From the NCBI GenBank assembly GCA_964512675.1, contig CAZEJR010000014.1, forward strand, positions 1 to 59,068: a stretch of 59,068 bases of DNA. The letters are read 5' to 3'. Source of the DNA: A07HB70 sp964512675. Its GTDB lineage: Archaea; Halobacteriota; Halobacteria; Halobacteriales; Haloferacaceae. The first letter of the stretch is position 1, and each line of letters starts with the position of its first letter. Position numbers and translations under genes: made by a program. The notes beneath the pieces are model-generated. The model searched no databases. It was not told where the DNA came from and saw nothing but the letters and a program-made list of their open reading frames with translations. Shown here one piece after another: positions 33,076 through 41,121 of this stretch.

Positions 33076-33747
33076 GTGGCCGACGAGCAGCTGCCGGTCC
33101 GCGTCTCGAACGAGCGGGTCCGTGCGACGTACGACCGCGTCGCCGGCGCCTACGAACGCCTGCTCGGTCCGGTCGAGGCGCCGAGCCAGCGCCGGGCTGT
33201 CGCGCTCCTCGCCGCCGAGGCAGACCCGGACCTCGCGGGCGCACAGGTCCTCGAGGTCGGGTGTGGACCGGGCGCACGGCTCGCCGACCTCCGCCGGCGT
33301 GTCGGACAGGACGGGACGGTCGTCGGCCTCGACGCCGCGCCGGCGATGACCCGGCGAGCGCGGGGCCGTGGGGGACGGGTCGTCCTCGGCGACGGTCGTC
33401 GACTCCCGCTCGCGACCGGAAGCGTCGACGCCGTCTGTGCGCTGGACGTCCTCGAGCTGTTCTCGACCGCCGACCTCCGGCGGGTCCTGCGCGAGGCCCG
33501 GCGGGTGCTCCGGCCCGGCGGCCTGCTCTGTGCCGTCGCGATGACGACCGCAGACGTGCCCGAGTCGCGGGTCCTCCGGGCGTACGAGCGGCTGTACCGG
33601 ACGGTGCCGGGCGCGGGTCGTGTCGGCTGTCGACCCGTCGACGTCGGGAGGGCACTCGCGGAGACGGGGTTTGCCGTCGTGCGCCGCGAGCGGGCGGTTC
33701 GGGCGGGCGTCTGGCCGGTCGCCTGCGTCGTCGCACGTCCACGGTAG
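33076..33747 (+). CDS. Class I SAM-dependent methyltransferase (UbiE/COQ5-like)
   Basis: This 223-residue protein is a class I methyltransferase. Motif I is VLEVGCGPGARLADL, preceded by a YDRVAGAYERLLGPVEA start typical of UbiE-like enzymes. VVGLDAAPAMTRRA is next, DGRRLPLATGSVDAVCALDV is the acidic loop, and RRVLRPGGLLCAVAM follows. The substrate is unknown; quinone or lipid methylation is possible. The GTG at 33076 starts the conserved core; upstream in-frame codons overlap the divergent gene. It faces the Tes-like radical SAM gene. Confidence 0.85.
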   Translation: MADEQLPVRVSNERVRATYDRVAGAYERLLGPVEAPSQRRAVALLAAEADPDLAGAQVLEVGCGPGARLADLRRRVGQDGTVVGLDAAPAMTRRARGRGGRVVLGDGRRLPLATGSVDAVCALDVLELFSTADLRRVLREARRVLRPGGLLCAVAMTTADVPESRVLRAYERLYRTVPGAGRVGCRPVDVGRALAETGFAVVRRERAVRAGVWPVACVVARPR

Positions 33748-33768
33748 CCACGCCGTCGACCGGCTCAC

Positions 33769-33776
33769 GTTTTTAG
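33769..33776 (+). promoter_or_regulatory. TATA-like box of pspA
   Basis: The run gtttttag is centred about 27 nt before the ATG at 33800, fitting a leaderless haloarchaeal transcript. It supports that start over the in-frame GTG further upstream. Confidence 0.5.
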
Positions 33777-33799
33777 GCTCCGCGCCCCCAGTGGCGCAC

Positions 33800-34600
33800 A
33801 TGGGAGTCCTCTCGCGTGCTTCGTACGTCGTCAAGTCGAAGATCAACGCGCTGTTGAACCGGACGGAGGACCCGTCGGAGACGCTCGACTACTCCTACGA
33901 GCAGATGCGCGACGAGCTGCAGGACGTAAAGCAGGGGATCGCCGACCTGACGACCCAGAAGAAGCGCCTCGAGATCCAGAAGCGCCGACTGGAGGAGAAC
34001 GTCGAGAAGCACAACGAACAGGCCCGCGAGGCGGTCGAACAGGGCCGCGACGACCTCGCCCGACAGGCGCTGGAGAAAAAGAAGGCGAAGATGAGCCAGA
34101 TCGACGAGCTGGAGACCCAGATCGCCGACCTCCAGCAGACCCAGGACGGGCTCGTCGAGAAGAAAGACGAGCTCCAGGGTCGGATCGAGGAGTTCCGGAC
34201 GAAAAAGGAGACGATGAAGGCCCGGTACGAGGCCGCGGAGGCGTCGACGCGTGTCTCGGAGGCCATCAGCGGCGTCGGCGACGAGATGGGCCAGACCACC
34301 CGCGCGATCGAACGCGCGGAGGAGCAGACCGAGGAGATGGAGGCCCGCTCCGAGGCGATGGACGAGCTACGCGACACCGGCGCGTTCGACGACGCGCTCT
34401 CAGACCAGGACCCGATCGACCGCGAGCTGGAGCAGGGCCGGAGCGACCGCGAGGTCGAAGCGGAGCTCGAGACGCTGAAGACGGAGACGGGCACCGAGTC
34501 GGCGAGCGACGGCGATACGAGCGCCGACGGCGCCGACGCCGACGTCTCAGGGGAGGCCGTCGACGCGGAACTCGAGGAGCTGAGAGACGAGGAGTCCTGA
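33800..34600 (+). CDS. pspA: PspA/IM30 family membrane-maintenance protein
   Basis: This 266-residue, almost entirely helical protein matches PspA/IM30 (Vipp1): MGVLSRASYVVKSKINALLN at the start, then the long coiled coil DLTTQKKRLEIQKRRLEE and AELETLKTETGT, plus an acidic haloarchaeal tail. PspA assembles on damaged or stressed membranes and protects the proton gradient. It starts at the ATG at 33800, with a TATA-like box about 27 nt upstream. The downstream glutamate-cysteine ligase-like gene begins one base after its stop, so the two are cotranscribed. Confidence 0.9.
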   Translation: MGVLSRASYVVKSKINALLNRTEDPSETLDYSYEQMRDELQDVKQGIADLTTQKKRLEIQKRRLEENVEKHNEQAREAVEQGRDDLARQALEKKKAKMSQIDELETQIADLQQTQDGLVEKKDELQGRIEEFRTKKETMKARYEAAEASTRVSEAISGVGDEMGQTTRAIERAEEQTEEMEARSEAMDELRDTGAFDDALSDQDPIDRELEQGRSDREVEAELETLKTETGTESASDGDTSADGADADVSGEAVDAELEELRDEES

Positions 34601-34601
34601 C

Positions 34602-36122
34602 GTGACGCCGGACGCAGCCGGCCTCGCCGACACCGCACGCGAGTCGCTGACCGCGGAGACGCGGCAGGAGTTCGACCGCCGTGTCGTCCGACAGGGCAAG
34701 CGCCTGCGCGCGGACCTCCGCGAGGGGCGTCTCGACGCACACGACCACGCGGTCGGTATCGAGCTGGAGACCTACGCCGTCGACGACGAGGGGCGTCTCT
34801 CGCGTGTCTCCGCCGACCTGTTCGAGCGCGCGCCGTGTGCGAAGGAGCTCGGCCGACACAACGTCGAGCTGAACACCGACGCGACGACGATGGACGCCGG
34901 CGGGCTGACAGACCAGGCCAGACAGCTCGAAGCGCGCGTCGCGGCGACGCGGGCGGCGCTCGACAGCCGGCTCGTCCTCGACGCGATGTGGACCGTCCCG
35001 CCGGCGGGCGGGAGCGAGGCGTACCTCACGGCAGTCGCGGAGCGCGACGGAATCGTCGTCGCCGAGGAGATGCGCCCGAACGGGCGGTACTGTGCGCTCG
35101 ACAACGACGTGCTGGCGCGTGCCGGCGGAGCGATCCCGCTCGACCTGCCCGGGCTCGACCTGGCGGCTCCGAGTGTCCTCGTCGAGTCACTCGCCACGTC
35201 GATCCAGCCCCACCTCCAGCTCCCCGACCCCGGGGTGCTCCCGGCATACTTCAACGCCGCGCTGCGGACGACCGGACCGCTCCTCGCGCTGACGTCGAAC
35301 TCGCCGCTCCTGCCCGCCGACCTGTACGACGACGTCGAGCCGACACGACTGCTCGACGAGACCCACCACGAGCTCCGGATCGCAGTGTTCGAGCAGTCTA
35401 TAAACGCCGGTGCGCCGGCGGGCGAGGGGAACGTCCGCCTGCCACGCGACCTCGACACGACCGCCGAGGCCGTCGACCGCATCGTCACGGACCACACGTA
35501 CGCGCCGGCGCTCGTCGAAGACCAGCCGGTCGAACGGTACGCCGACGAGATACCGGAGTTCGACCGCAAGCGAGGCGTCTACTGGCGCTGGGTCCGGCCG
35601 GTGTTCGGCGGACAGGCGGTCGCGAACGACGGCGGCGCCTCGGTTCGGGTGGAGTACCGGCCGCTCCCGACACAGCCCACCGTCGCGGACAACGTCGCGG
35701 TCCAGTGGCTCGTCGTCGGTCTGCTCCGCGGGCTGGTCGAACGAGACCACCCGCTGACCGACCTGTCCTGGGACGCGGCACGGGACTGCTTCTACGACGC
35801 CGCCGAGCGCGGGCCGGACGCGACGCTCGCGTGGGTGACCGCCGACGGCGAGCGGACGAGCGACCCCGAGCGGGTGTACGACGACCTGTTCGCGACGGCG
35901 CGGGCGGGCCTGCGGGCCGCCGGCGTCGACGACGAGACGATAGACGAACGACTCCGCCCGGTCGAGCGCCGCCGGGAGACGGGGCCGCCGAGCGCGTGGA
36001 AGCTCGACCGGGTTCGGACGGCACTCGATGACCGCGAGCGTCTCGGCGCCGCGGTCCGGTCCGCCCAGCGCGCGTACGTCGAGCGTGCCGCGACGGGGAC
36101 GGCGTTCGTAGACTGGGACTAG
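34602..36122 (+). CDS. gshA: Glutamate-cysteine ligase-like protein (GCS2 family)
   Basis: The 506-residue protein belongs to the haloarchaeal GshA group, which makes gamma-glutamylcysteine, the main low-molecular-weight thiol of halophilic archaea. The motifs are AVGIELETYAVDDEG (Glu-binding), RHNVELNTDATTMD, LATSIQPHLQLPDP, LALTSNSPLLPADLYD, and YWRWVRPVFGGQ with VRVEYRPLPTQPTV. The start is GTG at 34602, one base after the pspA stop. The stop is inside the CTAG shared with the convergent epimerase gene. The assignment to gshA rests on family resemblance. Confidence 0.8.
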   Translation: MTPDAAGLADTARESLTAETRQEFDRRVVRQGKRLRADLREGRLDAHDHAVGIELETYAVDDEGRLSRVSADLFERAPCAKELGRHNVELNTDATTMDAGGLTDQARQLEARVAATRAALDSRLVLDAMWTVPPAGGSEAYLTAVAERDGIVVAEEMRPNGRYCALDNDVLARAGGAIPLDLPGLDLAAPSVLVESLATSIQPHLQLPDPGVLPAYFNAALRTTGPLLALTSNSPLLPADLYDDVEPTRLLDETHHELRIAVFEQSINAGAPAGEGNVRLPRDLDTTAEAVDRIVTDHTYAPALVEDQPVERYADEIPEFDRKRGVYWRWVRPVFGGQAVANDGGASVRVEYRPLPTQPTVADNVAVQWLVVGLLRGLVERDHPLTDLSWDAARDCFYDAAERGPDATLAWVTADGERTSDPERVYDDLFATARAGLRAAGVDDETIDERLRPVERRRETGPPSAWKLDRVRTALDDRERLGAAVRSAQRAYVERAATGTAFVDWD

Positions 36123-37159
36123 CGCCGGACGACGCCCGTCCCCGGACCGCTCTCCCGGAGGTCGATCCGGCCGTTCGAGAGGTCGAGCCCCTCGTACGGG
36201 TCGGCGTCGTCGGCGAGGAGGAGCGCGCCGTCCAGGTCGACGTAGTCGACGAGCGGCGCGAGGTGACAGGCGGCGGCGATGCTCGCCGCCGACGTCACCA
36301 TACAGCCGAGCATCACCTCCAGTCCCTGTGCCCGGGCCGCGGCGACCATCCGCCGCGCCTCGCGCACGCCGCCACACTTCGTCAGTTTCAGGTTCAGGAC
36401 GTCGGCGCGGTCGGCGAGCGCCGGGACGTCTGCGAGCGTCCGGCAGGACTCGTCGGCGGCGATCGGGAGGGGAGCGCGGTCGTAGACGAACGCCAGTCCC
36501 GCCGGGTCGTCGGCGGACACCGGCTGTTCGACGAACTCGACGCCGTGGTCGGCGAGCCACGCCGCCTTCGTGACGGCCTCCCGGGGCGTCCACGCCTCGT
36601 TTGCGTCGACCCGGATCCGCGCGTCCGGTACGGCCTCGCGCACCGCCCCGACCCGCTCGCGGTCGCGGTCGGTGCCGAGCTTGAGCTTCAGCACCCGGTG
36701 GCCGCGCTCGACGGCTGCGGCGGCGCGGGTTGCCATCCGGTCCGGGTCGTCGATCCCCACGGTGAACGAGGTGCGGGGCGCACGCTCGGGATCCAGCCCC
36801 CAGAGCCGGTAGCAAGGCAGTCCGAGACGCGTCGCGGCGAGGTCGTAGAGAGCGACAGAGACACCGGCGCGGGCGGCGGGGTTCGCCCGTACGACCTCAC
36901 GCAGTTCGCGCTCGACTCGACCGAGGGCGTGCGGGTCGTCGACCCGTTCGACTGCTGCGAGGAGGTCCGGCAGGACCGCCGCGACGGTGTCGGCGGTCTC
37001 GCCGTAGCGCGTCGAGGGCGTGGCACAGCCGACGCCGGCGTTGCCGTCGTCGTCGGCTACCCGGACGGCGACGACCTCGACGGACTCGCGGGTGCCCCGC
37101 GAGATGGTGAACGCCTCTGCGAGGTCGAGGTCGTGGCGCTCGAACGTCGCCGTCAGCAC
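36119..37159 (-). CDS. dgcA: Dipeptide epimerase/enolase-superfamily enzyme (DgcA-like)
   Basis: This 346-residue enolase-superfamily member is of the muconate-lactonising/dipeptide epimerase group. The N-terminal capping domain starts with ATFERHDLDLAEAFTISRGT. The barrel carries KLKLG with catalytic Lys, metal ligands in RVDANEAWT, EQPVSADD and IAADESC, and a second Lys in LNLKLTKCGG. It is overlapped by the DUF1611 gene upstream, as in dgcN-dgcA pairs, where N-acetyl-D-glutamate is converted to the L form. The GTG at 37159 overlaps the upstream stop. The stop lies in CTAG shared with gshA. The substrate could instead be an L-Ala-L-Glu-type dipeptide. Confidence 0.85.
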   Translation of the reverse strand: MLTATFERHDLDLAEAFTISRGTRESVEVVAVRVADDDGNAGVGCATPSTRYGETADTVAAVLPDLLAAVERVDDPHALGRVERELREVVRANPAARAGVSVALYDLAATRLGLPCYRLWGLDPERAPRTSFTVGIDDPDRMATRAAAAVERGHRVLKLKLGTDRDRERVGAVREAVPDARIRVDANEAWTPREAVTKAAWLADHGVEFVEQPVSADDPAGLAFVYDRAPLPIAADESCRTLADVPALADRADVLNLKLTKCGGVREARRMVAAARAQGLEVMLGCMVTSAASIAAACHLAPLVDYVDLDGALLLADDADPYEGLDLSNGRIDLRESGPGTGVVRR

Positions 37160-38181
37160 AGCGAACCGACCACCTCGGCGGCGTCGAATCGGATCGGGTC
37201 GGTCGCCGGGGCGCCGACCGCGTCGGCGTAGGCGTCGACGGCCTCGCGCGCCGCCACGTCGCCGTCGAGTGCCGCGGTGTTCAGCGACCCGGCGACCACC
37301 CGGGTCTCGTTGACCGGCGCCGCGAGCGACTCGTAGCGGTCGACGCACGACTCGACCGGCGGGAGGGCGTACTCCTCGTACCCGTGGACCGCCTCGCGTC
37401 CGGCGACGTGACACAGCACCAGGCGGTCGGGCATCGTCCCGTGGAGGAGGCCACAGGTGACCGCCGAGTAGGCCGGGTGGACGATACTCCCCTGCCCCTC
37501 GACGACGAGGAGGTCGTGGTCCGCGGCGCCGCGGACGACCAGGTCCTCCGCGGCGCCGGCGACGAAGTCGCTCACCACGCGGTCGATCGGCGTTCCCCAC
37601 CCCTCGATCATGATGCCGGTCTGTCCGGTCGGCACCATCGCGGCGTCGATACCCCGGTCTCGTGCCGCGCCGACGAGCTCCATCGACGTCGTCATCTTCC
37701 CCGTCGAGCAGTCGGTGCCGACGGTCAGGACGACGTCGGCGTCGACGTCGCGGGCGACACCCTCTGAGACGGTGAGGTCGGCAGGCGGGCGGCGAACGTC
37801 CCAGATGTCGGCGCCGTGTTCGTCGGCGAGCGCCGCGAACTCGTCGTCGTCGCGGAGGAAGTGGTGGAGCCCGCTCGCGACGTCACAGCCGCGCTCGAGC
37901 GCCACTCGGACGTCCGGACGCCACGACTCGTCGAACCCACCGCCGATCGGCGCGACACCGACCACGAGGGCGTCGACGGTCGGCGCGTCGGCCATCGACG
38001 CGACGACCGGCGCGTCCGGGACGTCCGGGACGTGGTCTGCGACCCGGGTGCCCGCTCCCGTCCGGTCGAGCACCGCCGCTGCCTCGTAGTCTGCGTAGCG
38101 AAGGATCCCGACCGCCGTCTTCGCGCGCTCGGGAAACGTCTCGTGGGCGAGGACCGCGACCCGGTCGCCGTCGTCGAGCAT
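37153..38181 (-). CDS. dgcN: DUF1611 protein (DgcN-like N-acetyltransferase)
   Basis: The 342-residue protein has a Rossmann-like N-terminal region (VAVLAHETFPERAKTAVGIL) and a P-loop NTPase-like second half with VGTDCSTGKMTTSMEL. It continues with PTGQTGIMIEGWGTPIDRVV and VEGQGSIVHPAYSAVT. DUF1611 members next to a dipeptide epimerase include DgcN, reported to acetylate D-glutamate. The next gene (dgcA-like) overlaps its stop, a strong sign of translational coupling. The nearby gshA also uses glutamate. D-glutamate as substrate is inferred only. Confidence 0.8.
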   Translation of the reverse strand: MLDDGDRVAVLAHETFPERAKTAVGILRYADYEAAAVLDRTGAGTRVADHVPDVPDAPVVASMADAPTVDALVVGVAPIGGGFDESWRPDVRVALERGCDVASGLHHFLRDDDEFAALADEHGADIWDVRRPPADLTVSEGVARDVDADVVLTVGTDCSTGKMTTSMELVGAARDRGIDAAMVPTGQTGIMIEGWGTPIDRVVSDFVAGAAEDLVVRGAADHDLLVVEGQGSIVHPAYSAVTCGLLHGTMPDRLVLCHVAGREAVHGYEEYALPPVESCVDRYESLAAPVNETRVVAGSLNTAALDGDVAAREAVDAYADAVGAPATDPIRFDAAEVVGSLC

Positions 38182-38218
38182 ACCGGTCGCTGACCGGACG
38201 GAGACAAGAACCCCGGGG

Positions 38219-39106
38219 TCAGAGCCCGTACAGCGTCGTCGCGAGGGCGTCCCGACGGGCCGCCGCGAGCGCCGCCTCCGGGTCGCCGGAGGCGTCGACG
38301 GCGGTGCGAGCCAGCGCCGACACGTCGGAGAGCGTGTCGAGGCTCGCGCGGTCGCCGGTCAGCACGAGCGGCGCGTCGGCGTCGGCGAGCGCGTCGCGGA
38401 CGGCGTCGTGGTGCTCCGCGATCTGTTCGTCGCGCCGGCGTTCGTAGCGCGCCTGCGAGAACCCGCCCTTCGAGTGGTTCTCCTCGACGTCGACAGATCG
38501 GGTGGTGAGGTCGACACGCTCGCCGTCCTCGTAGGTTCCGAGCGCGAACAGGTCGGCACGGACCAGCGCGACGGCGTGCCGAGCCGGCGGGTCGAACCAC
38601 GCCTCGTCCAGACGGAACCGGTCGGCCCACTCGACGAACGGGTCCGGCGGGAACGGTGGGTCGAGCGCCGCCCGCACGACGCCGTGGTCGTCGGTCAGGG
38701 CGAGACAGGGGGCGGCGCTCGCGAGGCGCGGCGTCGCGTCGCCGAAGGCCGCACGGACGCGGTCGTCCGGGTCCGTCACCCACGCGGTCAGGAGCGTCTC
38801 GGGACCGCTCTCGACGCTCGTCAGACGTGCGCGGACGGCGTCACACTCGCCGGGCGCGAGCGTCTGGACCCGCCGACCCGGAGACGCGCCGGGCTCGTCG
38901 CGTTCGGCACGTTCGACCCGGTCTTCCAGCTCGGTGACGCGGTCCTCCAGCCGGTTGACCCGCTCTTCGGCGTTCTGACGGGCGCTCGCGGCGTCGGCGC
39001 GGCGCTCCTGCTCGGCCTCGAGCTGGGCGTCGAGCGCGTCGCGCTCCTCGCGCAGGTCCGCGACCCGCGTTTTCAGCTCCGCTCGACCGAGGAGTTCGTC
39101 TAGCAC
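38219..39106 (-). CDS. Vms1/ANKZF1-like peptidyl-tRNA release protein
   Basis: The 295-residue protein starts with an N-terminal coiled coil of about 70 residues (RVADLREERDALDAQLEAEQ). The second half is an eRF1-like domain resembling Vms1: HAVALVRADLFALGTYEDGE, then a HSKGGFSQARYERRRDEQ segment that holds the conserved Gly-Gly and Gln region of the release loop. In eukaryotes Vms1 frees nascent chains from stalled 60S ribosomes. A ribosome rescue role is likely; the protein could also be an aRF1-like factor. A TATA-like attttaga lies about 28 nt before the GTG at 39106. Confidence 0.75.
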   Translation of the reverse strand: MLDELLGRAELKTRVADLREERDALDAQLEAEQERRADAASARQNAEERVNRLEDRVTELEDRVERAERDEPGASPGRRVQTLAPGECDAVRARLTSVESGPETLLTAWVTDPDDRVRAAFGDATPRLASAAPCLALTDDHGVVRAALDPPFPPDPFVEWADRFRLDEAWFDPPARHAVALVRADLFALGTYEDGERVDLTTRSVDVEENHSKGGFSQARYERRRDEQIAEHHDAVRDALADADAPLVLTGDRASLDTLSDVSALARTAVDASGDPEAALAAARRDALATTLYGL

Positions 39107-39154
39107 GGCTCGGACGTCGGGTCGCCCGGCGTCTAAAATGCCCGGCGACCCGGG

Positions 39155-39514
39155 TCAGGTGTGCGCGCCCTCGTCGGGCGCGTAGCCGGCGTAGCGCAGG
39201 AGTTCGCCCGCGCGCTCCGGCGTCGCGAGCAGCACCTCGCGGCGGTCGGGCAGCCGCGTGTCCGCGGCCATCGGCTCGGGGACGGCGAGCGTCCCCGAGG
39301 GCACGGCGTCGTCGCCGTGGACCGGAAAGTGTGCGCCCTCGCCGTCGAACTTCATCACCAGCGGCGCGTCGAGACGCTCGACGCCGTCGCCGCTGGCGTA
39401 CAGCCGCTCGTTCACGCGTTCGTGGTCCTCGGCGTGGATGACCGGCCGGTCGCAGTCGCCCGGCTGGACGTACAGCCGCCCGAGGTAGTAGCTCGACGAG
39501 AAGCGTTCGAACAT
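39155..39514 (-). CDS. DUF5802 family protein
   Basis: The 119-residue protein begins MFERFSSSYYLGRLYVQPG and continues with VIHAEDHERVNERLYASG, PLVMKFDGEGAHFPVHGDD and REVLLATPERAGELLRYAGY. It matches the haloarchaeal DUF5802 family in length and order. The function is unknown. The ATG at 39514 is preferred over one seven codons upstream because a TATA-like cttatact lies about 30 nt before it. Confidence 0.75.
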   Translation of the reverse strand: MFERFSSSYYLGRLYVQPGDCDRPVIHAEDHERVNERLYASGDGVERLDAPLVMKFDGEGAHFPVHGDDAVPSGTLAVPEPMAADTRLPDRREVLLATPERAGELLRYAGYAPDEGAHT

Positions 39515-39560
39515 CCGTGCGATACGATCACACACACCACCCAGTATAAGTCTTGTCCGG

Positions 39561-39836
39561 TCAGTCCCCGTCGAGCCCGCCGGTCGCGGCGGTCATCGAC
39601 CAGACGGCGACGAGCCCGAGGGCGACGGCGGGGAGCATCGGGAGGACGAGCATCGCGGCGAGAAACGGGAGGCCGGCGCCGGCAGGAGCGGCGGGAAACA
39701 GGTAGATAGCGCCGGGCACCACCAGCACACACAGGACGACGACGGCGACGAGCACCCACCCCTGCCGACCGAAGCCGTTTGGGTCCGGTTCGGGGTGGAC
39801 GACACCGCCGTCGGCGCGCTCGTCCGCGTCTGGCAC
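39561..39836 (-). CDS. Small membrane protein, two predicted helices
   Basis: This 91-residue protein has an acidic N-terminus (PDADERADGGVVHPEPDP) and two hydrophobic helices (WVLVAVVVLCVLVVPGAIYL and AAMLVLPMLPAVALGLVAVW). A short tail ends it. I recognise no characterised family. It precedes the DUF5802 gene on the same strand and may be cotranscribed. The function is unknown. Confidence 0.65.
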   Translation of the reverse strand: MPDADERADGGVVHPEPDPNGFGRQGWVLVAVVVLCVLVVPGAIYLFPAAPAGAGLPFLAAMLVLPMLPAVALGLVAVWSMTAATGGLDGD

Positions 39837-39873
39837 GGTCGATCGTCTGCCGGCGGCGGTAAAGCCGGTTCGG

Positions 39874-40914
39874 TCAGTACTCCGAGTCGGGGACGACCAC
39901 GACCTTGCCGAAGCCCTCTCGCGCTTCGATCAGTTCGTGGGCGCTGGCGGCCTCACTCATCGGCAGCGTCTCCCGGATCCGCGGCTCGAAGGTGCCGTCC
40001 CAGACCAGCGAGAGCACGTCGTCTACCTCGCCGGGGGTGCCCATCGTCGAGCCGAGCACCTCCAGCTGGTTCCAGAAGATGCGGTCGATATCCGTCTCCG
40101 GACGGCCGCCGGTGGTCGCGCCGCAGGTGACCAGCCGCCCGCCCTTCGCGAGCGACCGCAGCGAGTCGGTCCACGTCTCGGCGCCGACGTGGTCGACGAC
40201 GACGTCGACGCCACGCTTGCCCGTCTCCGTCTGTATCCAGTCGGTCACCGACGCCGCGGTGTAGTCGAGGACGTGGTCGGCGCCGCAGTCCTCGGCGTGG
40301 GCCAGCTTCGCCTCCGAGGAGGCCGTCGCGTACACCTCGGCGCCGGCGTGGTCGGCGATCTGGACCGCCGCGTGGCCGACACCGCCCGACGCGCCGAGGA
40401 CGAGAATCGACTCGCCCTGCCGGAGTTGTGCGCGGGTGTGGAGCATCCGCCACGCCGTCTGGAAGACGAGCGCAGCCGACCCCGCGACCGACCACGGGAC
40501 GCCGTCGGGAACGGACACGAGGTTGTCTGCCGGCACCGCGGCCCGTTCGGCGTGGACACCGGGGACGTGTTCGCCGATGATCTGAAAGCGGACACACCGC
40601 GTCTCGTCGCCCGCGCGGCAGAACTCGCAGGACCCACAGGCGACGCCCGCAGAGACGGCGACGCGGTCGCCGGCGTCGAACCGGTCGACGCGGCTACCGA
40701 CCGACTCGACGACGCCCGCGGCGTCGGAGCCCGGGACGTGGGGCATCTCGAGGTCGATACCGGGCAGGCCACGCCGGGTCCAGACGTCGAGGTGGTTTAG
40801 CGCACCGGCCTTGACCTCTACCACGACCTCGTCGTCCGCCGGGTCGGGGTCGGGAAACTCGCCGTACTCGATCACGTCGCGGTCGCCGTGGGCCGCGAAC
40901 TGGACGGCTTTCAC
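39874..40914 (-). CDS. Zinc-type alcohol dehydrogenase/NADPH:quinone reductase-like protein
   Basis: This 346-residue protein is a medium-chain dehydrogenase. Near the N-terminus VKAGALNHLDVWTRRGLP and VPGSDAAGVVESVG form the GroES-like domain, and CGSCEFCRAGDETRC has the structural zinc cysteines. The Rossmann domain carries ILVLGASGGVGHAAVQ and a late GVDVVVDHVGAETW. The catalytic zinc Cys seems to be replaced by Asn in ALNHLD, as in many quinone oxidoreductases of the family, so the reaction is uncertain. The start is GTG at 40914. Confidence 0.85.
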   Translation of the reverse strand: MKAVQFAAHGDRDVIEYGEFPDPDPADDEVVVEVKAGALNHLDVWTRRGLPGIDLEMPHVPGSDAAGVVESVGSRVDRFDAGDRVAVSAGVACGSCEFCRAGDETRCVRFQIIGEHVPGVHAERAAVPADNLVSVPDGVPWSVAGSAALVFQTAWRMLHTRAQLRQGESILVLGASGGVGHAAVQIADHAGAEVYATASSEAKLAHAEDCGADHVLDYTAASVTDWIQTETGKRGVDVVVDHVGAETWTDSLRSLAKGGRLVTCGATTGGRPETDIDRIFWNQLEVLGSTMGTPGEVDDVLSLVWDGTFEPRIRETLPMSEAASAHELIEAREGFGKVVVVPDSEY

Positions 40915-41121
40915 GACCCGGCTCTCTTGGGCCGGAAACAAAACCCTTCGTCCGGTGGCGTCGGCGCTAAGCTCATAGGTTCGTGTTTAGTCCACGCGCC
41001 CGGGTCGTCTTCAGCCAGTACGCCGGTACCCGACGCGATCTGTGCGTCGCTCCGCTGGTCGATAACATGGTAACGCTCGCGGTCGACGCCTGCTGAGTAC
41101 GACGGACCCAGAGCACATAAC

